The translations under genes and the position numbers were made by a program. Source: Chamaecyparis obtusa (taxonomy: Eukaryota > Streptophyta > Pinopsida > Cupressales > Cupressaceae). Taken from it: DNA of 64,000 nt. Below, one piece after another: positions 21,905 through 34,235 of this stretch; position 1 is the first letter of the stretch, and every line of letters starts with the position of its first letter. Where the stretch lies: assembly GCA_027943335.1 (NCBI GenBank), contig BSBK01000765.1, forward strand, positions 2,572,001 to 2,636,000, read 5' to 3'. The notes under the pieces were generated by a model. The model was not told where the DNA came from. It searched no databases and worked only from the letters and a program-made list of their open reading frames with translations.

Positions 21905-23114
21905 TGTGTGTGTGAATTTTGTACCTAGCTGTAGACACAACACTTTAGTAAAACATTAGAGGTTAGTTAAAATCAAAATCATGTAGTGAAATGGAAACTA
22001 ATCTAACCAGGCGATTTACTGTGTTCTAGTAGGTGCGAGTATGATATTCTCAAATTGGACCGAGATCAATGACCTTGACGACACCTAAATGAAGGATTCG
22101 AATGCAGAATCTAGATATGAGATGAATGCAAATTAATCTATATTTTTTATTTTCTATGCAATAATATGAGATAAACTGATATGAATCTACTCTATATGAG
22201 AAACTGATATGACATGCAATTAATCTAACAATGATATGCTAAATGATATGAATGCTCAAAAATAATGAAAATCTCACAACAACTTTGATTCGCAAAGATT
22301 GATTCTTTGATCACCAATTCGCCAGTGTGAGGATGCAATTCGTGGATCGATGCAATTTGTGGATGGATCCAAAATGAAGAGTTGAGGCCTTAATTTATAG
22401 AAATCCAAGACTTTGGAGGTGCATGGAAAAGTCATAAATCACTCTTGATGAACTCAGGTTGATTTTTGAGTTAACAAGAAATTAGAAATAGATAACTCAT
22501 AAAATCATGCAAATCAGCTTTTTGATTTAAATCAAAAGTTGAGATCAACTGTCAACTCAAAAGAGAGTTGAGTTTATTTTTAAAACAACTTGAATTGATT
22601 TTCTGATTTAAAGTTCAACTGCTTTTTGGATGTGCATAATTAATTATCAATTAATTAAATAAATAAAGTGATTTATCCTCAACTTAATTGATTTTTAAAA
22701 ATAAAACAATTGATTTATGGGTTAATCAATTATTAAATCAAACTTTTATTCAAAAACTATATTATTAAATTTGACAATTGACTTTAATTAATTAAATAAG
22801 AATTTAATCAATTAGTCATGAGATTTTAAATTTATTGTCAAAATTAAATAATATAATTAGGAATAAATATAATTAAATTTAATTAAATAATTAAGTGGCA
22901 GTATTAAATCTAATTAATTAAATATTTAGAATATTCAATTAATCAAACTTTAGGATAAATAGGATTAAGGAATATTCCCCGATGCAGAATTTATGATAAA
23001 ATCAATTAAGATTCAATAATGTGCTGATGTGCCTTAGGTTAGGACTTCGATGTCGATTTCGTTCGAATTGAAGATGTAGGAGATTAATGAACCTATAGCC
23101 CATTTTTAGGGTAT
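21905..23114 (-). repeat. LTR 3 of Tat/gypsy composite (5' LTR, minus sense)
   Basis: This is homologous to LTRs 1 and 2. Relative to LTR 1 it lacks about 50 bases near 22965, and the outermost bases corresponding to TGTAA are missing: after GGGTAT at 23114 the sequence turns to CTAACCC. It shares its diagnostic variants with LTR 1 rather than with LTR 2. It would drive transcription of gag-pol leftward. Confidence 0.92.
22393..22399 (-). promoter_or_regulatory. TATA box of LTR 3
   Basis: TATAAAT on the minus strand at the conserved LTR position. This is the copy placed to drive the gag-pol gene. Confidence 0.55.
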
Positions 23115-24292
23115 CTAACCCAAAAGCCCTTACAACCGAGAATGTTAATGAAAATTCAGTTGAAAGCAATTGTCTTGTTGTGTTATTCCGCATTGTGGTG
23201 TTTGGCTGCTTGTTTGGACTGTCCTTAATTAGATCCTCCTTGCCTGTCATGCGTCACCTCTTGTCAAGAAAAAATATTCTGGTACGAATAGTGCAAATTA
23301 TTTTCTCAAAGCTCTTGTTGGCCCCCGGTATGCTCTTCCTTTGTTTTCGACTTAGTCACTCAAAGTACCTAGAAATGAGTTTAGTTTTCTATTTATGATT
23401 GACATGCCTTTTGTTATTATGTAGGTAATCAATTCAAAGTATTTTTTGTCATTGGTACCCTCGGTGATGCGGTTCTTTACTATGAGAACTATAGGTTAGC
23501 CTAAACTTTTTTTTTGCGCTTTCTCTTAACGTTTTATGCTTATGCTCTAATTTTAGGTGGAGGGATTTTGTTTAGTTAATGATAATGGCTGCATCGAATT
23601 TGAAAATCTACAGCATTTCTTTTGCTCACAATTCCCTACATTTTGAAATCTCGTTGCAGAATGCTTAAAATGCCCTTTATGCCTTTGCATTCATGTAATT
23701 TATAGGATCTCAATTTTCTTTTAGGATGAGTATAAATCTTGCTACAATGAAATTGACTCTCTATTTGGCACTTTTGCATGGCTTTATTATGAATTTAGAT
23801 TTTGTCAACTAGGTAGAGCTTCACACATATTCATACCATCAAAGAGAACATGTATATATGTCTTAAAAAGAAAGAAAATGTAATTTTGGAAGTACGTAAA
23901 ATTCATATTCTCCCAAAGATAAAACAACAAACCTCTTTCAACTTGTATCTTGCTGATTTCAAGTTGTAGTCCATATGTATTCTAATGGTCCCATGAGTTA
24001 GTCAAGCTTCGTGTACATCTAAAAAGCTATTAAAAGGTTGATTTAGCATCACAGTAGTTGGAAGCAAAAAACAAAGAAAATAAAATTTCAAAATCTGCTT
24101 GGCCATTGTTTCATTAATGAGCTTGGACTTGAAGAATTGTGCACAAATCTCCTAAGGTTGGTAAGAATTTGGTATAGGAAACTTGAATGTGCAGAGCGAC
24201 TAGCCAGGCTAGTGAAGTCTAAATATTCTACAACTTGCCTAAAAGATCAGGATTTGCAAAAAGTAGTCGTAAGACAAAAAAAAAAAAAGATC
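23115..24292. other. Intergenic, nothing recognised
   Basis: AT-rich sequence right of the Tat composite. I see no element ends, no sustained coding frame and no repeat shared with the rest of the window. Confidence 0.5.
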
Positions 24293-24697
24293 TTAGAGGT
24301 CACAATAGCTAGACTTCTTAGTTATAGTAACTTCATCCTTGCTATTAATATGGATTGTTTTCCCTTTGCCAGGAATATTTGCCTACTGCTCACTGATTTC
24401 CAATGTCTTCGTGCTTGTAACCTTGTAAATCTGATTCAAAATTCATGTGAAAGCTTCCTCAACATTTGTTCAATCTAGTGCTGATGTTTCCATGAAGAAT
24501 AAACCTTCCTCCTCTACAAATTTTTCAGCATCCTCTAAAGCTACAGATCTCAAGTGCTCTATATCTAACTTATTTCCATCAACCATCACCACAATGGAAG
24601 GTTCAGTATGATCTCTCAGCTCCTTGAGCCATCTCTCAACATTTTGAAAGGTCATATCTTGAGTGATGTCATACACAATAAGAGCCCCTACTGCTCC
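24293..24697 (-). pseudogene. RabA/Rab11-type small GTPase pseudogene fragment
   Basis: The frame reads [20 protein letters not shown], then [38 protein letters not shown] and [10 protein letters not shown]. After an in-frame TGA it continues TNVEEAF and IYKV to a TAA at 24293-24295. These are the C-terminal half motifs of a plant RabA (Rab11-like) GTPase, which directs vesicle traffic: the effector-side WLKELRDH segment, the NKxD nucleotide-specificity motif and the ETSAL motif. The P-loop half and start are absent. Three internal stops interrupt it, and the C-terminal double cysteine for prenylation reads YC. It is a dead fragment. There is no intron or poly(A) to show whether it was a retrocopy. 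Confidence 0.88.
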
Positions 24698-25981
24698 ACA
24701 TTAACTTAAGCACTTGTAATGGCTCAATACCTGCATATACCAAATTTGTATTAGACTAACTTTTTTATATGTACAGTAATGGTATCAATGCTTGAAGAAT
24801 TTAGTTCTTCAAAAAAAAAAAGATTTCTTTATAATGATTTCTCCAAAAATGAAAAGGTGTTTATTTTAAATATATTCTTATTCTTATATATTTCCAGTAC
24901 AATAATTTGCACATAATTGACTTATTTTTTCTAAGATTCATTATTGTTTTGACACTGATCTACAGAAAGGAAGACTTTGAGGTTAGAGTATTTGTCCAAA
25001 TTGAAGCTGTGAGTTAAATTTTTTGGATCAGTTGTCAATATTTTACATCACAGTCAAGCCCAAGAATGGAATTTCTTTAGGTCATACCCATATCACAACA
25101 CCATTCAATAGCTACAAATATGTTTTACCGAGGAAGCCAAATAATAGCATCCCTACACTCAAGCTCATTTTCATAAAACAAATTAAATATAGTAAGCAGC
25201 AGGGATACTTTACAGGTTGCCCCTATGCACTTGGAAGCTATAATGGGTTATGAACTTATATCCCTTCCTCTATGTAGGGTCTAGGCTATTTCAGCACAAT
25301 GACCAAGATTGAATGTTGTTGTTTTGAATCTGCATTAATAATGTGTATTTAGTTTGGCCAAAACTATTTTCACAGCCAGGTTGAATATTACAAGCAATTT
25401 AAGAGTCAAACATTAAAATCTAGCATAATCTATTGTAGTCTATAGCAACTGGTTTGATGGTTAAATTTATTGTGTGACAACTCCATGGTTCAACCATATG
25501 ATCTGCATCCATTGAAAAAGAACAAGATACCGAAATGACTTATTATAACTTATTTTTATCATGAGTGTATTATGCAAATAAAGTTTTCCTTATTCACTTG
25601 TAAGGGAAAATAAATGCACAAACACCAAAAGCTTTGTCCATACAAAACAGGCTTTGTGATGGAAGTCCCCAAGTTGATGCTTTATGAGCTTTCTTTTTCT
25701 CCAATACTAATATAATTAGAAGTGCTTGTATGTTTTAACTTTTTTGAGTCCCCATTCCTCTTGGTTGTTAGTCCTCTACATGAGAGAGAGGTCATGGAAG
25801 AAATGACTACTCACTAGAATTGGCCCTGAAAGAGAGCCTAATACACGAGCTACAAAATCTCCCACAAAAACAAATAAATCTAGTTAAAAGTTGACAGCCA
25901 AAATTATGTCTGAATGTAATTAACCATAGTGATAATAATTCCGTGACAATAGAAGCTTGTAAGGATTATATAACGCAAAAG
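24698..25981. other. Intergenic, nothing recognised
   Basis: AT-rich. I found no upstream exon of the Rab fragment and no mobile-element signal before the LTR at 25982. Confidence 0.5.
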
Positions 25982-26233
25982 TGTAAATATTAAAACAAGA
26001 AGAGAAACAAAATGTAAACAAAATACAAAGAAGACAAAACATAATAGACATGATTTTATCATGGTTCGGCAATATGCCTACGTCCACACTTGAAGCAGGG
26101 AATCACTCATATTAATCTAGTCTACAATATGTCATACGATACAATACATGACTGCACACAATCATTTATAGAAAGCTCTTCAAATACGAAGAGATGGGAG
26201 AAAATGAATGTTCATGTGACCGTTGGGCTTCAT
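25982..26233 (-). repeat. 3' LTR of iMet-primed nonautonomous element (truncated)
   Basis: This 252-bp sequence matches 30898-31158 in direct orientation, both reading GTTCGxCAATATGCCTACGT and ending GTTGGGCTTCAT. It keeps the LTR end (plus-strand TG at 25982). On the minus strand it has lost the first nine bases (TGTTGGAAT) and the polypurine tract, which are replaced by the copia fragment starting at 26231. Left of it are AAAAG (25977-25981), close to TAAAG right of the partner LTR, a possible imperfect target duplication. Confidence 0.85.
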
Positions 26234-28568
26234 GGAATTAAGAGATATAAGACAACTCCATAAACTCCACAACAAAATGGAGTTGTAGAGAGGATGAATA
26301 GAACATCAAGATGGAGAGGGATAGGATTATTTTGAGTGGTGTTGGCCTTCAACAAAAATTTTGGGCTGAAGTTGTAGCCACTACATGTTATTTAATTAAC
26401 AGGTCTCCTACTCCAGCACTTGTTGAGAAGACACCCATGGATGCATGGTCTAGAAAGAAGCCCTCATAGAGACATATTAGAGTCTTTGGTTGTGAGGCAT
26501 ATGCTCATGTTCCAAGTGAAAAAAGATCAAAGTTGGAGAACAAGGCAATTAGTGTATCTTCATTGTCTATAGTGTTGGTGTGAAAGGTTACAATCTTTTG
26601 GATCTAGTTGCAAAGAAGGTGCTCTACAATAGAAGTTTGATATTTCATCAGTTGAAACCTTCCACAGTTGATTTGCAGCTAGAGAAGGAAGAGAAGCAAA
26701 AAAAGGAAGTAGTTCATATTCCTACTACCTCTAAGGAAGAAGAACTACGAGCTCTTGATGGACAAGTGATAATGAGGAGACCCTACGAAGCTTTGAAAGT
26801 TATAAAGAAGAGAAAGAACCTAAATCTATAACTTTGAGGAGGTCTGTACTCATGATAGAAAGAGACTTAATAAATTTGGTTATTCACCTAAGAGGCTTGG
26901 ATATTCTTTGTTGGATTCCAGTTGTATATTTTCTTTGATTGCTAACACTGATGAGCCTAGGACTATTAGAGAGGTGATGACTATGAATGATGTAGATTCC
27001 TAGATCGAAGCCATGAATGAAGAGATGGCAGCATTGAAGAGAATGCTACATGGAATTTGGTACCATTTCCTAAAGGATGGAAACCTATTGGATCTAAATG
27101 GGTGTTCAAGAAGAAAATGTTTCTAGATGGCAGTGTTGAGAAGTATAAGACATGATTGGTCACAAAGGGTTATTCATAGGTGGAGAGAATTGATTATGGT
27201 GAAATATTGTCTCCTCTAGCAAAGCTGACATCCATTCGATTCTTGTTATCACTTGTAGCTGCTTATGATTTTGAAGTTGAGAAAATGGATGTGAAGAAAG
27301 CATTCCTTCATAATAATTTGAAGGAGGAAATTTATATGTCACAGCCAGAGCATTTCATTGAAAAAGGTAAAGAAAATCTTGTTTGTAAGTTGAAGAAATC
27401 TCTATATGGTTTGAAGAAATCTCCTAGAATGTGGTATTAAAAGTTTGACACCTATGTGTTGTCCCTAGGATTTATGAGATCTAAATTTGACCATTGTGTA
27501 TATTATAAATCTGAAAATGGTCACATTCTTATCATAGTCTTGTATGTAGATGATATGTTGTTTATTGAGAATGTTAAAAGTATGATTTCAGATTTGAAGT
27601 CTTAGTTAGCAACATAGTTTGAAATGAATGATCTAGGTGCAACTAGATATATTCTTGGGATTGATATCATCGAAGATAGAGCTAGCAAAGAGATTTGGAT
27701 GAGCTTGACGAAGTATGTTAACTCTATGCTACATAAATTCAGCATGACAACTTGCAGATAGTTAGTTGTTCCAATGTTACATGGAATGGAGCTTTCCAAG
27801 GAGGATTATCCAAAATCCCCTATAGAGATGGAGGCCATGTCTCAAGTACCTTATGTGAGTGTTGTTGGCAGCTTGATGTATGATATGGTCTATACAAGGT
27901 CATGCATTGCCCAAGCAGTGGGAATCCTTAGTCAGTATATGGCTAATCTTGGAAGGGTACATTAGGTTGTAGTTAAGAGAGTGTTTAGCTATTTGAGGGG
28001 CACATCTAAGTATTTCTTATGTTTTTATGGTAATCCTATTGTATCTCAACATTCTATTTGCATTCATGGATACATGGATTCAGATTGGGAAGGTGACATT
28101 GACAGAAGAAGATCCACTAGTGGATATGTTTTCATGATATTTGGTGGTGCAATTAGTTGGATGAGAAAGCAACAGGCTATAGCTGATTTTTCCACTACAG
28201 AAGTAGAGTACATGGTAGTTACTCATGCTTCCAAAGATGCCATTTGGCTTAAGAGATTGTGTTCTAATATTGGTTTTGATGTAGGATAGATTACTATCTA
28301 TTGTGATAGCTAGAGTGCTATTTGTTTAGCAAAGAATGCTACTTTCCATTCCAGAACAAAGCACATTGATGTATAATATCATTTTGTTCATGATATGGTG
28401 GAAGATGGAAAGGTGAAGTTGGAAAAGGTTGCTACTTTGGAGAATTTTGCGGATGCATTGACAAAGCCAGTGAGCACTTAAAAGTTCAGATGGTGTATTG
28501 GTTCTATGGGCCTTGGGGCCTATGTTGTAATATAGTAACTCCTATAAGGTCTTTGTCAAGTGGGAGAT
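26231..28568 (+). pseudogene. 5'-truncated Ty1/copia pol
   Basis: Begins abruptly in the integrase (HGIKRYKTTP, then TPQQNGVVERMNRT), so gag, protease and half the integrase are missing. RT follows with EKMDVKKAFLHNNLKEEIYM near 27285 and the catalytic LYVDDMLF near 27543. RNase H follows with YMDSDWEGDIDRRRSTSGYV near 28070 and ENFADALTKP near 28445. Integrase is in one frame and RT/RNase H in another, with several stops. The gene is plus-strand inside a minus-strand element. It ends just before a polypurine-like GTGGGAG and a TGTTGGGA LTR start. Inactive. Confidence 0.9.
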
Positions 28569-28973
28569 TGTTGGGATAAGGTGACTAAGCCTTACCATGA
28601 TTTTGTGTTTTATATTCTTTTTAGAAAGATGCTAAATGAAGATGAAATCTTCCACAAGAATGGACTTGCAGAAGAAAATAGAATGTTTTCCTTCTTTCTC
28701 TGATTTAATCTCTTTGCTTTTTTTTTAAGGCAAGAGGTGTGCATAAAGGAAGTTTCTAAAATAATTTGTAGATGCTTTGAATGTAGACACTTTAGAAACC
28801 CTTTCCTCTTCTACAAAAACTCTATAAGTGTAAGGCATTATTGTAGACGCATCACCTCTCTCTACTTATACACATCCGAACATATTTTGATCCATATGTT
28901 ATCTCTATTTACATAACATAAAAGCATCAATTATTTATGCAACATTTCACATAATGAATAACAAACACTACTC
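28569..28973 (+). repeat. 3' LTR of the truncated copia element (right end uncertain)
   Basis: Starts TGTTGGGATAAGG directly after the purine-rich AAGTGGGAGAT (28558-28568), as expected at a copia 3' LTR. There is no partner LTR in the window, so the right end is only guessed from a CA near 28973. It is AT-rich with no coding frame. Confidence 0.55.
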
Positions 28974-29223
28974 TAGCATTAAGGTAAGTTTTATCAACTT
29001 TCCAAGAAAGTAGGTGAAATGAGAAAAATAGATTTTTGTGAAATTAGGAATGAAAAAAAGAAGGAATTTAGTTTTAACTCATTTCTTGTTGATGTTTTGT
29101 GTCCCTTCTTGATGTTGGATGTGAAGTCTGACTGTTCAGTTCATATTCCCTGATTGTTCCTTCATTTGCATTAAAAATGGTATCTGTAAGACCACGCAAA
29201 GGAGAATATGAAATTCCCTGCTA
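28974..29223. other. Internal noncoding stretch of the nonautonomous element
   Basis: Lies between the presumed copia LTR end and the stop of the 547-codon frame. Nothing recognised. Confidence 0.4.
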
Positions 29224-30864
29224 CTACGTATTAAAATTTCCCAATTGGCTGTGATGTGAGCTTTGTCCTATGTGCAGAGGAGAATTGTTTTTAATCCCAA
29301 ACACGTGAGGGTGAGCCAGACTATCCACATTGGTGGATGCCAAGTCATGCCCAAGTTGGACCACTTTGTCCACCACTATTTTTAATTTACCCACCACACT
29401 TTGCAATGGAGCCACTGTAGGTTGTAAAGGAGTGAGCATAGTTTGTAATAGATTAACCACATTTTGTTTTTTGAGAGATTCCATATGTTGATGGTGATGC
29501 TCGTGTTCTTCATTGCCCTGCCCAGGTGACCTACGCTTCCCTAAACAATGGCTAGAATCCAAACCAAAGTCTCTATAATGAGAATCAAATCCCATGGCTC
29601 TCCTCTCTAAGGGAGTTCCACTTGATTTAAACTTTTTAGCAGTGCCCCATTCTACCTTGTTGATTGCCTGGATCATTCCCACTCCACCTGCAGCTTTCAC
29701 CACTGATACTTTTGCTACCTGGGTTGTGTTATCTCTATCATAGACCATGATCTTATCTACAATGTTCTTCAAATCTAGAGTCTCGGTGAGACACAGATTC
29801 ATCAGGCTCCCATTGGTGGAACTTGTGTTTGTGCTCTCGTATATCAATAGGACCTTTTCCCCAAGCACAACATTTGCTAGAAAGTTCTGATCCATGGTGG
29901 AAGCTCCCACCATTGCAATCCAAGGAACAACATTGGACAAACTAACCTCATCTTGGCCATTACTAAACTGCTTTGGATAATTACCATACTGCCCCATAAA
30001 CTATGGGTTATAGCCAAAATGCCCTACATATTATGGGCCATTGCTATACTGCCATGAGTAAGAAATGTCTGTCATATGACTGGGAGAAACTCCCTACTCA
30101 CCGCCCACTTCAGCAATCACAAAGGATGACGTTCTATGCCCCTTAATCATTGGCATTAATTTGTCCTCTACTGGTAATTCTCCAATAGACTCTTTCTCCC
30201 CTACACTTGAATCACTGCTTCGAGGAATGGAACACTCTATTTGTGGAAACCATGAACCACCACTGTGACACCCAAATCCAAGGTTTGAAAGCATGGGAGA
30301 GGAGCCTACAATCAATGCATTCCACTCTACTTCTACTTCTACAATCTGCAATAATAAATCATCAAAAACCTCATTCTTAGACTTGCCAAAGGCTTCTGGA
30401 TCACACACAGCCTTGAGCCAAGGGCTTTCTCCAACCTCCTTGAGCTCTGTAATCCCTGCACTCCTGAAATCTCTAGTTGCCAGGCACCCCAAATCCTCTT
30501 GTGGTTTCTTTCCACCAAGGGGAAACTTTTCTATCAACCAGACATATATTTTTGTGAGGAAAGAGTCCTCTATCAAGATCTGATGGACCTTCCCATCATT
30601 TTCCTCTTCTTGAAATAGGGTTTGTTCAAATAACTCCCACTCTTTCTCAAAGTTATCCTTTTCAACATTCATTATACGACACAAAACCTCCAACTTCTGG
30701 TCCATACAAAATAGTTGGTCTATGAGTAGGAAGTTCTCTTTCTTCAACCTCACAACTTCCTCAACTTCATCCTCACTTTCTTCAGCATCCTCCTCTTCAG
30801 CCGAATCCAAATTCTCAAGAAATTCATCAATAACAAAATCAGTGTCATCATCTTCTTCCTCCAT
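29224..30864 (-). pseudogene. Unknown 547-codon ORF of the nonautonomous LTR element
   Basis: A frame starting MEEEDDDTDFVIDEFLENL, 19 bases after the primer site, stays in one frame to 29224 with only three stops clustered near 30094, 30030 and 30003. The N-terminal third is acidic, with a likely coiled coil (DEVEEVVRLKKENFLLIDQL, then DQKLEVLCRIM). The C-terminal part has NEEHEHHHQHMESLKKQN and a heptad-like tail LQPTVAPLQSVVGKLKIVVD. I see no Gag zinc knuckle, protease, RT or integrase. I do not recognise it. It could be an element-specific structural protein or a captured host gene. Its position, directly after the PBS where gag normally starts, favours an element-encoded protein. The long open frame suggests it was once selected. 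Confidence 0.7.
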
Positions 30865-30882
30865 CTCTGCTCAAGCCAAACT

Positions 30883-30895
30883 GGCTCTGATACCA
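30883..30895 (-). other. tRNA-iMet-type primer-binding site
   Basis: The minus strand reads TGGTATCAGAGCC two bases after the LTR end. This is the classic plant initiator-methionine tRNA primer site used by Ty1/copia and many nonautonomous LTR elements. Confidence 0.92.
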
Positions 30896-30897
30896 AT

Positions 30898-31158
30898 TTT
30901 AAATATTAAAACAATTAGAGAAACAAAATGTAAACAAAATAAAAAGAAGACAAAACACAATAGACATGATTTTATCATGGTTCGTCAATATGCCTACGTC
31001 CACACTTGAAGCAGGGAATCACTTATATTAATCCACTCTACAATATATCATACAATACAATACATGACTACACACAGTCATTTATAGAAAGCTCTTCAAA
31101 TACGAAGAGATGGGAGAAAATGAATGATCATGTGACTGTTGGGCTTCATATTCCAACA
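30898..31158 (-). repeat. 5' LTR of iMet-primed nonautonomous element
   Basis: A 261-bp LTR starting TGTTGGAATATGAAGCCC on the minus strand and ending beside the PBS. Its terminal CA appears mutated (plus-strand TT in place of TG). It is a direct-repeat partner of 25982-26233. The short LTR suits a nonautonomous copia-type element. Confidence 0.92.
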
Positions 31159-34100
31159 TAAAGCTTTGCCCATTTGGAATAGGATTTGGGGTGAATGTAC
31201 CTAGGTTGACATGTTAACATATTTCCCTCAAAGGTTATAGAAGGAATGACTACTCACATAAACTACCCAACAAAGAGATAACTTAATATAGGTGCATATT
31301 AGGATCCCAAACATATCCCACCCTCACAGATAAGAAGAGTTATTGCCCATCATAAATATTTATCTTAAGCATACTAAAATATGTAATTCAAGAACACTAG
31401 AAGTAGGTCGTTGTCCTTAAAGTGTACGAATTAGACAATTTCTCCTTTGCTAAGGATGAAATTATATCCTTCCCTGGTTCAATAGAGTTGCTTCACTTTT
31501 GAGTTCCATTGACTAATTTTAATTGTTCTTAGACACTGATATAATCTCTTTATGATCTGATGTACAGTCTTAAAAATAACTAAACCACAATAGGCCCTAC
31601 ATTTATCCCCAGAACATTAAATTGTATTACTAAAGAATCCTATTGTACGTTTAACTGCTAAACACTAATTGCATTTACCATTGACAAAGAGCCACGATAT
31701 TAGAAGGCCTTTTATACATTAAATACATCTAGCATTAATGAAGAACCCTACAATAGGATCAAAAAATTTAATGAGAATCACAGAGTAATACTGCATGAAT
31801 TGTCTACTGATTTTTATGCCCTTAAATGGCTCCTCAAACCAACACCCAATTATGTTCAGTTAATTATCTTGTAATGTATGCACAAGACTAGTGGACTTTT
31901 AAGATTCACAAAACCTTGAATCCCATGCTCAAAACCAACAAAAAACATCTGGATTTGACAAAATAAAATCACAACAACCATACCCATCTGTCAACAAGTC
32001 AATAAAATGCATGGATAACTTCGTACACAATTTCTTATAACTTCAGGCAATAATGCAATGTGATTAAGGATCATGCCATACCCACTTTCTTCAAACACCC
32101 AATTACATCCATAATGTAGTACCAATAATTCCCAAACATACCACAAATGCTCTATGTCTACAATTAACTGCAATGTAAATGAAAGCATATATCAAAATCA
32201 AAGCACAGATCAATTTGATTGTGAGGTTTATAGTGAGCATTGTTGTCATTAGGCACAGTGTTAACCTTTTCTACCGCTACAAGTGTATTCTCAGGCCTGT
32301 TATGCCCAATGCACTCACTTTTGCTTCATTTGATAAACCCCTTGCTTATTGCATTATGGTTTTGAGCCCTAGATCCAGAAAGGCCAAGGGTTTAAAAAAC
32401 CCACAATTATGATGTTTTCTCAGAATTCAAACGAGTTTAAGATGTTTTATGAGGGTTTAAACTACACACATGCTTACTAACATTCCAGAAGCCTAATTTA
32501 AAACTCTATATTCTGCCAAGTCCCATTTACATGGAAATACAACAATGTAAAACAAATATGCCTAGAAGTAGTTCAAAAATCATAGAAATGACGCATATGT
32601 TAGAAATTCTTTATCAGTTGATTTGTACTGATCAATGTGGGTTAGGCATACCTGATGACCCATAGAGTAAACAAAATCACAGGATTGATCATTCAAACAC
32701 TCCAAATCATTGACCTCACCCAACTTCATTGTAATTTCTCCCTATTCTTGCTAACAGTAGAATACCAATAAACTCATCCACACCTACCCAACAAGTGTGT
32801 TGGTTAATTATCCTTCTAGTTGCGACTTGTCATGCTCCCTGCAAGATTTGATATCATGCTTGTGTTATTTGTCTTTTATTGCACTCGTGTCTTTTCTATT
32901 GCAAGTTTGAGCATTCTCACATTGTGGTTCAAGAAATTGAGATTTTATTATGTTCAACAGAAGAAAAAAAATTCTAAACTTGACCTACATCTCATCTGTA
33001 TGAAGTAGCTACCAAGTACCAAAGAGTAACGGAAGTAGTAATTCAGACTTTGGTTACAAGATAGATTCAAGCACATGTTGTCCTCCATGTAATAGTTTGA
33101 ATGCAAAATGTAGAAGCCGTGAGAAGGCAGGTGAAGTATCCTACAGGATGCCACACATCACACCCACAATCCACGCGCCAACAAAGGCTTGGACAAATTT
33201 CTAGAATATGGGAAATTCTATATTTAGAAAGCTAATAAGCGTAGATATCATAATATGAAAGGAGTGTTTTCCTAGTATTAAAATATTTGAACAAATTATT
33301 TATAAACAATTTAAAACTTGAATAAGATCTATTTAAATTATTAAAATTTAAAAACAAAAGGCATTAAAGTGCAATAGCAGAATGTTAAAATAAAATCAAG
33401 TTTAACTTATGTGAGAATATATCTAAACAAGAAATTATAATAGGTTTGTATATCTATTGATTCATCTGCAACTTAAAACCTCAAGCATATTGTTCATGGA
33501 TAGCCAATAATATCTGTAGGGAAAAATGTTTTCAGTTTGGACTGACAACTCAAATACAAAGATCTTGATAATAGAAATAAAAAGATTTAAATTTTCGATT
33601 TAAATAAAAAGGTAATAGAAATGTTTTTGCTTTATAATGTGATTTAGTTTGATAAACAATAGAATGAAGATTTATTTGAATCTAGAAATATTTTTTTATT
33701 ATCCTGTCATATTGTTCCAATAAAAAATATGAAGATTTAATTTCATAAAATAGTCATGAAATGATAATTTAATTTTGTTTTATACGAAAAATGAGAATAG
33801 CAGATAAATGATAAAAAAAATATTTTAATGTTGTAATATAATTTCTTGTTTATTTTATTGTTATTGATTCTAACTTCTTTATCAAATCTAAAATATGTGA
33901 ATATCAAGACTAGTATAATCTAGTGTTAAAGAATGAATCCAATAAGACCTAAAATAAATAAATATCTTTCATTTATAAAGTTAAAATCTTTGCAATTTTA
34001 GAACTCAATCAAATAATAGATGTTGACTCCTAAAAGGCATTGCATTTTCAAATTAGATCCTATAGGCCATTCAAATACAAGATCAACCTTCTCTACATGG

Positions 34101-34235
34101 CAACATGAAAACTATGCTAACTACATGCTTGGCTCAGTTTGAGTTTTGATTAAATTGCTAACCATGTTCTTTTTCACCATATCTTATCCCAAAACCATTA
34201 CCTTATAAGCAGGAACTTTGATGCTTGCGTCCTTG
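31159..34235. other. AT-rich intergenic region, nothing recognised
   Basis: About 3 kb with no supported gene or element end. From about 33230 rightward the sequence becomes extremely AT-rich, with many ATTTTAT/AAATAAA runs. Confidence 0.5.

Noticed and set aside
23126..23130. GCCCT as target-site duplication of the Tat composite
   Set aside because: The right copy lies 12 bases away from the LTR 3 end. A 5-bp match at that distance is likely chance.
30883..30895. Part of a tRNA gene
   Set aside because: Only the 3'-end complement is present beside an LTR; no cloverleaf. It is a primer-binding site.
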